From: Beaufortia kweichowensis
Lineage: Eukaryota > Chordata > Actinopteri > Cypriniformes > Gastromyzontidae
Assembly (NCBI GenBank): GCA_019155185.1
Contig: CM032814.1
Span: forward strand, 2,034,647 to 2,098,646
Length of the DNA stretch: 64,000 nt
Reading direction: 5' to 3'
In this document: positions 26,147 through 39,849 of the stretch, in pieces
Position numbering within the stretch: the stretch's first letter is position 1
Layout of the letters: the number at the start of each line of letters is the position of its first letter
Translations under genes and position numbers: made by a program
Notes under the pieces: generated by a model
The model's database searches: none
Told to the model about the DNA's origin: nothing
The model's input: only the letters and a program-made list of their open reading frames with translations

Positions 26147-27799
26147 CAGTCTAAAAACTAATTCAGGGGACCTTTAGTCATTTCTTAAATATATATATTG
26201 TTGTGACATAAAAAATCAAGTTCTGAAATGCTGTTAGACTTTTTACTTGTAATTGTTATTTTATTGAGCTTGGATGACAAATTATGCCTATTGATTCGAT
26301 ATACTATCATGACTTGTCATAGCTTAACATTTTCAGTTAATCAAAAATGTATTTAATTTTAAGTTCTGTTAATGTAAAAATACAATCTTATGACGTGTAA
26401 ACGGCCCACAGTTTCCTACCGCATGTGCGGCATGTTCAAAGGCCAGACGAGTGACCAGCTGAAAGTCATTGACACTTAATGTGGTGAATGGTAAGTCATT
26501 TTTTGCTTAATTACACATATTTGCATTCGCTCAGGATTCTTTTGGTGATATTGTAACCGAATACCGACATTTGTGAAAGGTGAAAGGTGTTATTGTTATT
26601 GGAGAACGCGGTAAATCCATGTTGTGGTTGTGGAGTAAATGGCGTAAATAAAGTTTATGGTGACCGAACATGGACTGCGGCCGAGCCGAGGGATGTTTTG
26701 TGGCAAACATATGAGCAGCTTAATGCGGTTTTGCTTTACGTGTGGTCGGAATTTACGGCGCTCACCAACAACAACACCTTTCACCGCGTCACTCCGTGTG
26801 TGGTACATTCCCTTTCCGTGAAGAATCTGTCATTGTAAATTTGTTTCAGGACTGGTAAAAGTGTTTTTCCCATGTAATTGTGTTTTATGATAGGTAAAAT
26901 TTTTTCCAAAATGTAAATTTGTCCCGAGCTTTGTAAAAGTGTTTCACACTAATGTTGTTTTGCACTTCCCTGCCACCGTAGATTTAAGCAGTCTGCAATC
27001 TGCTGTTAGCGCACTGAGGAGAGGTAAGCAGCTCGCGGTGCTCTTTCAATATAAAGTATAAAAGTATCTCAGAAGTTTGATGGAGTACATAATATGCAGT
27101 AATATTGTTGCTAAGAGTGTTATTAATATTCTAAAAAAGTGTTTTATGAATGGATGGATAGGATTTAATAGTTTTATTAGGTCTTTGATCTGTGCAGGTG
27201 ATAAAAAATAGTGAAAAACACTCCTCATTGCTGTTCTCTCTTTAATCCGTCTAAGTATGCTTTATGTCTGTCAATTTTGCTATGTATTCATTCTGTATTG
27301 ATTTGTTTCTTTTCTAATTCATGATTGATTAACAATTAGCTGCAATAGCAGCTAATTGTTAACTGTTGGTCTTTTAAACTTGATGTCTGCATTAGAGAAC
27401 ATGGTGTGGGGTGAGGCTGTAAATCTTATATTTTAAAGTTGATTGAAAGAATATTTGTTCATTTCATGTTTAAATTAGTGCCTTGAATGTACAGTAATCA
27501 ATGGTTCTAAATAATTTGACTATTAATGTCTGATTTTCTGTCTTCACTTTACTTAAAACATTATGTTGGATCAACTTAAATAGTTGCATTCATGTTGACA
27601 ATTTTTAAGTTCATGTTACTTAGAAATGTGTTTTTATTGTGGCAAAAAACGTCTTCACGTTACTTAAAACATTATGTTGGATCAACTCAAAATATTGCTT
27701 TCAATTAATGTAATTCTCCCAACTGGCTTAAGTTAAAAATTCTAGTGGAAAACGTTAACATATTTTTTTTGTTGAACCAATGTTTTATTTTTTAGAGTG
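26147..27799. mobile_element. Transposon in intron 1 of copy B
   Basis: About 1.65 kb is absent from intron 1 of A, which keeps the uninterrupted site near 13145-13162. The ends are CAGTCTAAAAACTAA and, reversed, CACTCTAAAAAATAA. TA precedes and follows, which gives a TA target duplication. An alternative reading is a 6-bp TACAGT duplication (26145-26150, 27800-27805). Internal repeats 'cttaaaacattatgttggat' occur at about 27552 and 27662. A small ORF at 26587-26838 has no recognisable domain. It looks like a nonautonomous DNA transposon. Confidence 0.75.
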
Positions 27800-29849
27800 T
27801 ACAGTTAGACTTAGTTTTTAAATATAGTTCATTTCGTTAAAACGTAAAAAGCTTACAAAGTTGGGTTTTATTTACCTGAAGAAGTAGTTGTGGATACCAA
27901 AGACATGGCTAACTCCGTTTCTTTTCTTTTCATATGAATAAACCTCAGTACATGAACATATTAATCTTCCAAGACAGATCAAGGTTCAATCACCTCATAC
28001 TATTGCGCATCAATGCGAGCAGGTTCAGACAGACAATTGTGACATGAATAAACACATGAGTTCACATGACGTGAACTGATACGTGACAGTTAAAGCATAA
28101 GGCGGAATAAAAGATGTGATCTCTGCTGAATTGTTATTCAAAGATATACATTTTCATGTAACTATATCCCATTTTATTTTATACTTATTCTTTTAACTTT
28201 AACGTTATCATTACGCACATCTCGTTTCAGATGCACTTGTAAGAATTTGAAAACTCTTATATTATTTGTTATTATTCATATTTTAATTTAATTATTTCTT
28301 ATATTCTTTATCAGCAACAAAATGTGTTAATATTCTATTGTGTGCATACATTTGTTTGGAAATCGCAATGTATCATTATTTAATCTATTTAACATAACAC
28401 GAAAAAATAAGAAAAAGAGAAAACAAAGTAAACTCAGACATTTTATTTCATTGCAAAAATAAAACTTTTTTTTTTTAAAATAAATCCAATGAATCGCATC
28501 TGCTTTTTAAGCTTCTGCAACCATTTTATTATTCACTATGTGCCCACTTTAAATAAAATCACTGGAAAAAATATGCAATGTTTTCAATATGTAAGCACAG
28601 AAAGTGAACTCTTCACACACGGTCATCCTCCTCCTCAGCTCGAACACTTCAAGTGACTCACAGGTATAATCTAACAGAGATAATCAATGAAATTGCGAGT
28701 GGTTGTGTTTTATTTAGCCCAGGACCGTGCACATTGACCTGATATAATCTAAAACGATGTAGACACAAGGAGGGTGTCATAATACGGAAAATATAAGGTT
28801 GACTGCTTATACAATGATGGGTGGGATCGCACATTAAAAGAGACTCTCTCATGGTAAATGCAAACAAATAATATTATGGCAGTACTTGTTGTATGTTTTA
28901 CTGCAGTAATTAAAATGCAAATCAATTTTTTGTAATGTGTTTAAATTTTGCTGATCGACTTTGGCTGAATGTGCAAGATAATGTGAGCCATGTTTAATCT
29001 GTATTAATTCTACTTAGATTTAGATTATTTTGTAGCTGTCATGTATAATTTAAGTAATAGTTTTAAAATAACAGTAATGAGTGTGCAATTTCAAGTTAAA
29101 TTAAGTGGATTGAATTGTTTTAATATAAATGCATAAATGTGCTAATTAATGACACATTTATTTAAAAGCAGGTTTATTTTATGATAAATTAACAGTGGCC
29201 CACTTTACCAGAAAAAATACATAATGTTTACAATATAAATAAAACATTATATGGAAACATGAACTCTAGAGGTAAGAAAGATTGACCTAAAGATTGACCA
29301 TTCATTTAACCTGAGGGTTAGGTTAAGGGGTCATTGCGTAATATTCAGTTCCCTTTAAAAACGCTTCCAATAGGCAGAACAAATATAAATATTTTCAGGT
29401 TAACTTAGAGATGGGCATGACTTTTTAAACTCTGAACAAACTAAGGTGTGGCTAGGAAGTAGTGGATTTATTTTTAGCCACCCAACAAACACTATAAGCC
29501 CTCGTTCGTTTTATTCTCAATTAGCCGGTCGATCTGAGCGTCATTCATAAGTCTACAACAAACAGTGTGGGACAAGTTATGTGCCAAAGTTTGTCCAGAA
29601 AAAGAAGTAGCATGCAAAACAATAATAGTGATGCATTGCTTCGCAAGAAACCACTAATTACTAAGTAAAAACTAAGTACAGAATTTCACTAAGTAAAAAT
29701 GACCTGTAGTATTTCCCTAAAGAAATCCTTGTAACAATTTGCACAAGATTTTAAGTAAACTATACTGCTACAGTATGAAATAAAACTCACTTGGTAGTAT
29801 CAAGTAAAATCTAATTCATATCTTTATGAATGTTAAGTTTAATAATAAA

Positions 29850-30170
29850 TAATTTGTCATTCAGGCTCCTGGGCTCCACCATCTCTCAGGATCTGAAGTT
29901 GGATTCTCACATTGACAATTCAATGTGCCACAGGAGCTTACAATGGATTGTTAAGTTAAAAGGAACATTTGTGTGTCTCTGCCCAACCTTTAAGATCCGT
30001 ACATCTCTAGACAGAAGAAATGGGCGGGTTGTATTATTAAGACCTCTCACACCCAGATCCCAACCTGTTTATACTTCTGCCCTATAAAGCAGATGCTATA
30101 GATCACTGTGCACTAAAACATCCAGACAGAAGAACAGTTTCTGTTTACAGGCCATCTTCACCTTACACAT
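29850..30170 (+). mobile_element. LINE reverse transcriptase C-terminal fragment (right arm)
   Basis: The sequence LLGSTISQDLKLDSHID, followed after frame breaks by KTSRQKNSF-like text, matches the end of ORF2 of fish LINEs. A noncoding tail runs to about 30500. Partner of 8900-9300. Confidence 0.65.
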
Positions 30171-30499
30171 CCAGCACACCTACTACTGTCCACAGTACAT
30201 ACGTCTGTATATTCTAGTGATTTTATTTCTACAGCTGTAAATAAACAGTACCTGCCATGCACATCTGTACATAAATCTGTGTTGTATATTCATTCTATAC
30301 ATCTGGTCTTGCACATAAAACTGTTGTTTGTAGCAAACCTGTATCAGTGCCTTTATCTTCACTTTATTTATTAATATTTTATTCTTTATTATCTGTTTTA
30401 TTGTGTATGTTGTTTCTACTCACAAAGCTGTAAAACCGTAAGAAATTAATTGTGTGGGTGTAAGCATGCTTGGCAATAAAAACTTATCTTCATTTATAA

Positions 30500-32690
30500 A
30501 AATATTGGAGACACAAACTATCACATGTTCATTCTGTACTCATTCAGAACATGCTTTATAATAGTCATTTGTGTTAAATACAGAAGTTTTTACAAATGCT
30601 ATTTACATATGAATGAATGCATGCATTCATGACAGTTTGACATCTTTCTGTCCTGTTTATACTCTGTGTATTCAGGACAATGCCAAAACTATTTTGAAAG
30701 TGGTTTGGGAAGTAAAGAATTGCATATGTAAAACCCGTAAAGACACAGTTTTTCACGCTGTACTTTACTCTATGCAAAATCGTTCACTAGAGAGGCAGAA
30801 GGATGAGTGAGCCCCTCTGACATCATCAGCCAATCACAGCCCTGCAAAGGACAAGCGCCAAAATGCAATTTCCCCTTTCAACACATATTCTTCTTAGTGT
30901 ATTCCTTAAGTTTATGTCTATCGTAGTTACCTGCATTTTTTCCATTCTTTACACTCAACCTTACTATCGTTTAGCTCTTTAGTATCATTTATTAGTGTTG
31001 TTAGTTAGTCTTGTATGTCTCTTGTTAATAAATGCTCTTTATTACAATTGTCTCTTCCTTGTGTTGATAATACAGTAAAAGACTCTACAAGTTAGCAAGA
31101 ATCTCACAAAATCCTTCAGATAAACCAGGTGATTTTTCATCTGAAAACCAGTCTTATGCCTTAGGCCATAAACATATGTTTCTTAAGGTGTTTGTCTTAC
31201 ATTAGGTGATATATCATGTAAAATACATTTTTAATTGAAAACGTCAAAATCCTCCAAAAGCTGAGTAGTTTGTATTACTGGATCGAAAACTAAAGTCCCG
31301 CCTTCTTCGATTTGATTGGCCGGTGTTTCTGCTCAGGGTCCATAATTTGATTGGCTGGAATTCCAGCTCGGCCTCTGTGAACAGCAAACCCTGTCTTTCT
31401 TGCGTTTGATTGGTTAACATTTTAACATTGACAAGTGCTGCTGCACTGGGCCGCTCTGTATTTTGAGAGACAGAATTACAGCAGCTACAATTGAGTAAAA
31501 AATGAATACTATTATTATTTCATTAATTCATAACAGTGAGATAGCCCAGATTGTCCAGCTGCCCACTGGGAAAACTCCCGGTACTCAACTGCAAGTCAGT
31601 CCTTGCGATTAGTTCACTTTCACATTCAGGATTTTCCCCTTCATCTTAAATTTGAAATTAACATTTTAGTTCATTTTGTTCATCATTTTCCCAAAGCCCC
31701 TGTTTCTTTTTAGACCCTGATGTAAACATAAAGTAAACATAACTGGAAATGATCTCTTTTATCTGATCAATTATATGTTAATGGAGCCTGCCTAACTTTA
31801 ACATGTACAATGACTCGGCATTAGTAAAAGTTGTTTAGGAAACCTAAGCCGAATGTTAAACCATACAGACTTACTTCAAATATGATGTTTTTAATCTCGA
31901 AATCAGCTTATTCTTTCACGTGCTCTATTTGAAACTGCACCGCACTGCAAAATAAACCCTTCTTTTAACGATATGTAAAAACATATGTCAATTAACTTTT
32001 GTGAATAAATTTGCCAATACAAATTTGCCTGGCCACCCCTCTGGCTCCGCCACTGGGCATATGTCATACAGTGACCAAACTGTGCAGCACCGTAAAGGTT
32101 TAACGCGCATACTGACTGCATGATGTCACATAAGTATGACCAAACCTTTAACAGGAGGCAGCCCTTGTAATTTGCATTCGAGCGTAACAATAGTTCAACA
32201 TTTTTTTAAAATCAGTCATTGAAATCATAACAAAATCTATAAGCACCACATCACACGGCAAAAAATGTGGTATCAGCACTTCTGAATCTATTTGTTTGTG
32301 TAAATATTTCCTTCACCTTTCTTAATGATGGTGACGACAACAAGTGGTACAAAAAAATTCTAGTTTCCTTGTTTCATAATTTCCAAATTAATACCTGCAG
32401 AGATACTCAACAGATCCTTAGGATGCATTCTTGTAATAACTACTTGAAGACAGCATACACTGAACTGTTCACATCCTCTGAATTATCCATTTCTATTGTA
32501 AATAACTTTTGGTAAAGTTCACAAACATTTTATTTTAAAGAAGTTTGTGTAGAACATTTGATTACCTGATGAGAATATGCAAGTTTATACAAAGCTTTAT
32601 TTTTCAGATTCTGAATAGTGAATTTCAAAGAGTGGGGAGGAAGTTCACATACCGAAATCACCAGATGTTACAGAAAATGTTTTAAATTGG
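30500..32690. other. Noncoding repeat-derived DNA in the right arm
   Basis: Partner of 6341-8600. No gene is visible; short ORFs here mirror those of the left arm but are not conserved between arms. Confidence 0.5.
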
Positions 32691-32697
32691 TTATATA

Positions 32698-33077
32698 TGT
32701 TTACGGTACCGTGTGGTCAGAAGACAAGAGAAACAGGATGGAAGTAAGTATATCGTTTACTTAGAAACTTAAACAGGTAATACATCCATGGGAATCAACA
32801 GGTAATCCAAACAGAAACTTCCTTGGAACAAAATATACATCTCTCCAAAACAGCCATGGAACAGAAGCTAAACAGCATAACAGACCGCGATACCATCTAA
32901 ACAAACAACAACACTCGACAGTGAACAGAAGAACAAAGCGCTGCTTAAATAATAGTCCAATGATGAGAGTGACAGGTGAAGGTGATCAGCGATGATGGCT
33001 GGTGAAGAGGAACAGGTGTGGGTGATGCAGGGAATCATGGGAGATTGAGTCCTAGGGGAACCGTGGAAACTGTGACA
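32698..33077 (-). mobile_element. Solo LTR (right arm)
   Basis: Inverted counterpart of the LTR at 5969-6340, beginning TGTTTACGGTACC and ending CTGTGACA, with AT-rich flanks (TATAT type). It was part of the DNA that was duplicated. Confidence 0.75.
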
Positions 33078-33111
33078 ATATATTACATTTGTACATATTT
33101 CAAGTATTCAG

Positions 33112-33199
33112 TTTTAAAGATATCAGTGAGGACATTTGCCAGCTGGCCTGCACATTCTCTCAGCACTTTGCATTGAATATTGTCTGTTCCAGCAGCCTT
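33112..33199 (-). mobile_element. LINE reverse transcriptase fragment (right arm)
   Basis: Inverted partner of 5847-5939, with the same decayed reverse transcriptase motif. Confidence 0.5.
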
Positions 33200-34252
33200 C
33201 ATACTTGCTCCACATCAACTGTAGTGAAATGCATTGCCTGGTCAAAGGGATCTCAGGGGTAGTCTTCCTCACCGCTGTGTCATTCCATGTGCCTCTATTC
33301 AGAAAGTTACTTACTGTAAAATAAAAAATACTTTATCACAATATATTTATAGGGTTGTGGAGTGTGACACACTCCGCTAATCAAGATTGTAATTCACTGC
33401 ATTATCCTCTTAAAATCTGCTTTTAGTCTTACCGTTGACGTGTCTCATTATGTTACACCTTTGAGGAAGACTGCCAGCTCAGACAGGATGCATCTTCATA
33501 GAAACACCTCTATCCATGACCACGTCCTTTCAACACCTGTCAAGAGCCTAACTAAACTAAACACTGATCACCATAGCCGTGACTTATAACTGTATTATTT
33601 TAAATTAAGCATAATGTATAAATAAATATAGTAAATAATATAAATATATGTGAAGATGGTAATAGGGATTGCATGGAACACCATTACCAACAGAGAAACA
33701 TGTAATGTTTGTGTTTTTTAATGTTCCCTTCTGAAAACATATGGAAAGGATAACAACTAACAATGTTATCGCCAATCTATTGGCCTTTTCTCACAGACAT
33801 GGTTTAGTCTAATTTTAATTTAATAACACTCCTCAATGCTGACTTCTATTATAATGATAATGATTTTTAAAATAACTCATACATGTTTTCAAAACAATCC
33901 ATGTTTGGATTTCTGGACTAACACCAGATGCTGTCTCTCCATATTTAATAAAACATGCTTCCTTTTAGAAACACAATATCACAACTAAATAAAACCCTCT
34001 TTATGTCAGAGTAAAAGAAAACACTAAACACTTCATGGTAGATAACTTCCTCTTGTTCATATTACTTCAGTAATTCTGTACATTTTTGCATCTCTGTAAA
34101 CTGCACTGGAAACTTCTGTCTTTTAACTTAATTTCAATATTCCTGTCAGGATACAACATTTAATTTCAATCCGTGTACCTTTTTACTACTCTGTCAGATA
34201 ACATTGCACTGTGTACTTTTATCTAATGCACATTCTCACCTGTTAATTTTGT

Positions 34253-34469
<217 letters not shown>

Positions 34470-34540
34470 CTCACATCTTTTTATATATCTATCTCATCTT
34501 TAAATGCATTTTGCAATACAATGTACATTTTAAAACAGAA

Positions 34541-34790
34541 AGGAATTTAGCATTATTTAAAAATGTTTTTCATTCAAGGACAGGGGTTTGACATGTTTCT
34601 GCTTTAAAATGTGACTACAATTACCTGAATAGCCAAACTTATAATAAAGAAGGCGTTCACATATTTTACCTAAAAAGGAGTAAAGCTCCTCAAACCAACA
34701 ACAAAACAAACTGCAAAACAGGTTTGAAGTCAGTGTCACATCTTTTCACTCACAAACTGACACTGTCAAAAAAAAACAGGATAAATAATC
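34541..34790 (+). repeat. Direct duplicate of 41548-41810
   Basis: Shared text includes 'ttctgctttaaaatgtgact' and 'acctgaatagccaaacttat'. The match is interrupted by other DNA and resumes at 39850-39900, opposite 41950-42003. Confidence 0.75.
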
Positions 34791-36212
34791 CTTCTAGTTG
34801 TTTTATATGTTTTATATAAGTAAGGGATAATCGACGGTTAGCTGTGCATTTAAGGATTTTAATGCATGACATGGAGGCGTGTGTGAATTATACCGGTGAT
34901 CTGTGAAGATTCCCACAGGACAAAAACACTGATGTTATTCCCATGTTGAAGGATAAAAAATATAATGTAGTGAAATGAAGTTATTTATGAATGAAAGTCA
35001 CGGGACAACGTTGACAACGGACTTCTTGCGCAAGTATGTTTTGATAATTCTACAGAAGAACCAGAATCAATTATTTAGACAGACCATTTTTTTTACTTCC
35101 CATCTAAATGCCTACACTGTAAAAAAAAACCTGTTGTTTTTACAGGAAAACGCTGGCAGCTGTGGTTACCAGAGAATTACTGTAAAAATTACAGCAGCAC
35201 AGTAGATAACTTTACTGACAATATATGTAAATTGATTTACAGTGAATGAAATCACGGCTGAATCACAGTATTTTTTTGTTAATTTCACATAACTGTGTTG
35301 TATATAAATAAACCATTTCCTATATTTTTTACATGAAATAATTGCTTATTGTGCATCAATAAATGATACAATTAACAGGGAAATATCAAACAAAAAAACT
35401 AATTTAAACTGGTAAAACAACAGTAAATCTTTGCATTTTAAATAGGGATGTTCAGTATATTATACATAAAATCTATTCATAATATGCTGTATTTTTTATG
35501 TTTTAATGAAGTGATTGTGGTAAATCTCAAATACATCTTGAGAAAAGACAGAGAGGAAAATATCACTTGAGAATTTTATTTTATTTTTTTAAACATCATC
35601 AATAGTTGCAAGCAATTGGATGCATTTTTTCCCCAACAAACTTTTGAACAAAGTATAAGTGCCAGGTGCACAACAACCTGCATTCTCCCCTGCCTGTAAT
35701 GTTCCACAGTATGGATATGAATTTAGATATCCCTGAATCTAAATTGAAATATTCCAGATTAAAATCTGGACATTTTGTCACAAAAGTTTAAAGGGATAGT
35801 TTACCCAAAAATGAAAATTTTATGTTTATCTGCTTACCCTTATGGCATCCATGATGTAGCTGTCTTTGCTTCTTCAGTAGAGCACAAATGAAATGTTTGC
35901 TTCAACTGTTGCTGTGTGCCATTCATATAATGCATATCAAAGTGAACAGTTTATAGGATGAGCTATGAGTGTAAAAACACACAAACATATGAATCCATAT
36001 TAAACTCTATGCTCGTGACTATTGACACACTGATGTCTTAACACACGAAGCGATTGGTTTCTCAAGAGAAACCCAATAGTATTTATAATATATATTTTTT
36101 TACCTCAAAGACAACACTGTCCAACTGCCGTCCCCGTGCCATCACTTCCATGAAAGGTCAAAATACTGGGCGATCATAGAAATGTATATGTAGATGCCTC
36201 ATTGAATCGATC

Positions 36213-36625
<413 letters not shown>

Positions 36626-37218
36626 CATATTATATATATATATATATATATATATCTCTACCGGATTAGTCGAATGAGGCATCTACATATACATTTCTAT
36701 GATAGCCGGTATTTTGACCGTCGCCCGGGAGAAGTGATGGCTGTGAGGGCGGCAGTTGGACAGTTGTATTCGAGGTAAAAAAAAGGAAAAAAAGAAATAC
36801 TGTTTCGTGTCTTAAGATATCAATGCATCATCACAAGCCGCATGGTTTAATATGGATTCGTATGTCTGTGTTTTTTACTCTCATAGCTTGCATACTATAA
36901 ACAGACCCCATTGATATGCATTATACGAATGACACACAGCAACAGTTGGAGTTAAAAATCTTCATTTGTGTTCTACTTTTACATCTTGGATGCCCTGGGG
37001 GCAAGCAGATAAACATCAAATTTTCATTTTTGGGTGAACTATCCCTTTAAATGCCAGGTGCACAACAACAACAACAACAAATGTATGGCATAAAACAATT
37101 GAATGCCTTTTTTCAACGTAGACAACATGGTGGCAGACTCTCTACCAGAAAAAGTTAGTGGACCTTTAAGACTTTAAAACAATTACAACTAACAAAAGTG
37201 TACATCTTCTCAAACAAA

Positions 37219-37456
37219 AAGTCACTTTTAAGACTTTAAAACAATTACAACTAACAAAACAGTACCTCTTCTCAAACAAAGTCAGAGTCCACAGAAAGAG
37301 TTTAGACTTAACGCCACTCATGATCTGGAGAGTTCCTGTATCAGGGGTGAGGACTCGAGGGTTCACATTGAGACGATGCTTGGAGTTTTGTTTTCTACTT
37401 TGGTTCCTTTCTCTGGGTTTATTGAGAAAAAAGCACCTGCAGAATAAAAGCATATT
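37219..37456 (+). repeat. Flanking copy of the foldback-loop segment
   Basis: Direct repeat of 36402-36625, lying outside the foldback element; it differs by a few substitutions and one-base indels. Confidence 0.85.
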
Positions 37457-37874
37457 AAGAATTTTATTTGATCAGTTAAAAAAAACATAGTATACAAGTT
37501 GACTTTAAAAGTCTCTTCTGCTCACCAAGTCTGCATTTATTTAATTCAAAATACAGCAAAACCAGTAATACTGTGAAAGATTTTTACAATTTAAAATAAC
37601 TTTTCTATTTGAATATATGTTAAATGCATTTATTCCTGTGATCAAAGCTGAATTTTTAGCATCATTTCCACCAGTCTTTAGAGTCACATCAGAAATCACT
37701 CATATGCGAGATTGCTTTTCTTCTTCTTCTTATTATTATTATTATTAATCATCATGCATGTTACAGTACCAACATTCGGTATTCCAATATTCCAATACCA
37801 TAAATTTACAGTACCAATTTTGGTACTACAGCTAAATGTTTTTGTTTTTACTATTTATTATTGTACTGAAATTA

Positions 37875-37940
37875 TAAAAAAAATGTGACAATACCAGCAT
37901 TTCTGTACTACAGAAATGCTGGTATCGTCACATTTTTTTA
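37875..37940. repeat. Near-perfect hairpin
   Basis: The arms 'atgtgacaataccagcattt' and 'aaatgctggtatcgtcacat' have one mismatch and a loop of a few bases. The neighbourhood carries further 'ggtac' palindromes, which suggests a hAT-type fish repeat. Confidence 0.8.
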
Positions 37941-38310
37941 AAGATTTCAGTACAGACTTGGTACCGAAGTACCAGTACTTGTGACATCCCTAATTATCAA
38001 TGTTGAAAACAGTTGTGTACAATTTTTCAGGATTATTTCATTAATAGAAAGTTCAAAGAACAGTATTTATCTGAATTATAAAGCTTTTACCACATTATAA
38101 ATGTCTATACTGTGACTTGATCAATTTAATGCATCCTTGCTGAATAAATGTATTAATGTCTTTAAGTTCTCCTCCCCATATATATATATATATATATAAA
38201 AAGTCAGAGCCCAGCAGAGACTCAGGCCACACCCGGAGGCAAGGCCAAGAGTCAGACCCAGACTAAGAACGGGCTTGAGTCCGGGTCTAACTCTCGAGTT
38301 CCAGCCTTAG

Positions 38311-38650
38311 TTAAAGGGATAGTTCACCCTAAAATGAACATTTTACATTTATCTGCTTACCTCAAGGCCATCCAAGATGTAGGTGACTTCGTTTCTTCAG
38401 TAGAACACAAATGAAGATTTTTAACTCCAGCCGTTGCATTCTCTCAGTCATATAATGCATGTGAATGGGTAACAATTTTATTAGAGTAAAAAAACATGCT
38501 TAGACAACATGCACAAAAAGCCCTGCGGCTCGTGACGACACAATGATATCTTAAGACACGAAAACAAGCTTTTTGTGTGAGAAACCGAGACGTATTTATA
38601 TAATTTTTACCTCAAATACAACGCTATATCCAACAGCCCTGAACGTTCAT
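38311..38650. mobile_element. Single arm of a related foldback element
   Basis: It starts TTAAAGGGATAGTTCACCCT and follows the same order as the left arm of 35788-37050. No opposite arm is found nearby. Confidence 0.65.
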
Positions 38651-39849
38651 CTCTTCCGGCGCAATACTGTTAAACGTGAAGCTTACCGTGCCACTTTTAA
38701 AAAACGTTTGTTAAAATTGTAGATTTGTCCTAAAAACTTTTAAAATGACTAAAATGTTCCGAAGACTTCAGCTGTGCCTCTTTTTTTCAACCCGCTCTGG
38801 CTCGTTATTGACGTCGTCAGCAGAGGAGCTCGCGCCTCCCGCCCCTCCCGCTCCTCCCGCTAATTATCCAATCAGAGACTGCACTATGAAATTCAAAATT
38901 AGGTGGACTCATACACATTGAGAGAAGACAAGTCTGTAGTTAGAGGAGGCACTGGTTGTTTAACCTGTGATAATACAATGCTCAAATAATTTTTATAAAT
39001 ATAAATAGAAAACAGTAGGCTAAATATTAAAATTTAAAGACTAAAAGAAACTAAGCATACAAGGATTATGGTTAGAACTAATCAGAAGTGTTACTTTGCA
39101 CAGGCCTAAATCATTTTAATTCCTTATACACATGCTATAACAGTAGGCTTCAAATAAATCATAAAGCAGGCCATCGCGTTGTTTAGCCTGTGATGACACA
39201 ATGCTCAGATGATTTTTATCAGTAGATGTAGAAGACCACTAATACATTCAAATTTAAAGACTAAAAGAAACATAAGACATACAAGGATTAGGGACTGAAC
39301 AGTATTACTTTGCATAATAATTGTAATTTATTATATACACACACTCTGCAATATGCTAATAACCTGAATTATAAAAACAATTTTATTATTATAATTGTAG
39401 CCTATATTTTTATGCTATGCAACCTCTCAGGTTTACAATGGATTTTTGTGAAAACGTTTTTTATTATACTTCTATTTGCATCATTTAATTATGTTAAAAG
39501 TACAGCATAAATTTGTAAAGTGACTTACATAGGCCTACTTTATTTGTATTTTAAGAACAACTGACTAAAACTTTATTTTTTACAATATTTGCATGTCAAA
39601 TAAACAAAATTGTTTTGTTTTGAGTATTACAGTATTTCTCAGTTTTTGATACCAATATTTGTAGTTTTAACAAATAAATTTGATTATAATCACATATTGT
39701 TGTTGTAAATATAACAAAATATTCTGTTTAATAGTTTACACAAGTTCACTGTGATTTATACAAAAAATATATGTTTTTGGGTTTACAATACTTTTCTGTA
39801 GGTATTTTACATAGTTTTTCTGTAAATCTCACGGTCATTTTTTACAGTG

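Larger units (their letters stand above)
21891..27906 (-). pseudogene. nxpe3-like: NXPE3-like copy B, exon 4 truncated
   Basis: NXPE-family gene remnant on the minus strand. Exons in transcription order: 27906-27876 (start ATG), 26058-25991 (anchor exon ending ASTGIM), 24744-24400, remaining exon 4 from 24166 to about 23892, 23590-23520, 23419-23216 (with the intact Gly-Asp-Ser motif), 22595-22255 and 22112-21891. Exon 3 lacks 27 bp (nine residues of the Pro-rich linker) relative to A, in frame. Exon 4 runs into a rearranged MITE, so its last 45 codons, most of the Cys-rich segment and the splice donor are gone. Three one-base contractions in homopolymers also shift the frame upstream of the break. 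The end of the last exon differs from D by small changes that extend the frame. Exons 5-8 otherwise match D closely. It probably makes no full protein, unless the defects are sequence errors. Confidence 0.8.
24400..34080 (-). repeat. Right arm of the large inverted duplication
   Basis: Reverse-complement partner of 4925-14921. It carries the 5' half of copy B, with a private transposon in intron 1 (26147-27799), and lacks the LTR-like insertion of the left arm. The 9.5 kb spacer between the arms holds the more diverged 3' halves of A and B. Confidence 0.9.

Noticed and set aside
26587..26838. 83-codon ORF in the intron 1 insertion of B as a transposase
   Set aside because: No DDE, zinc finger or other transposase feature, and it is far too short.
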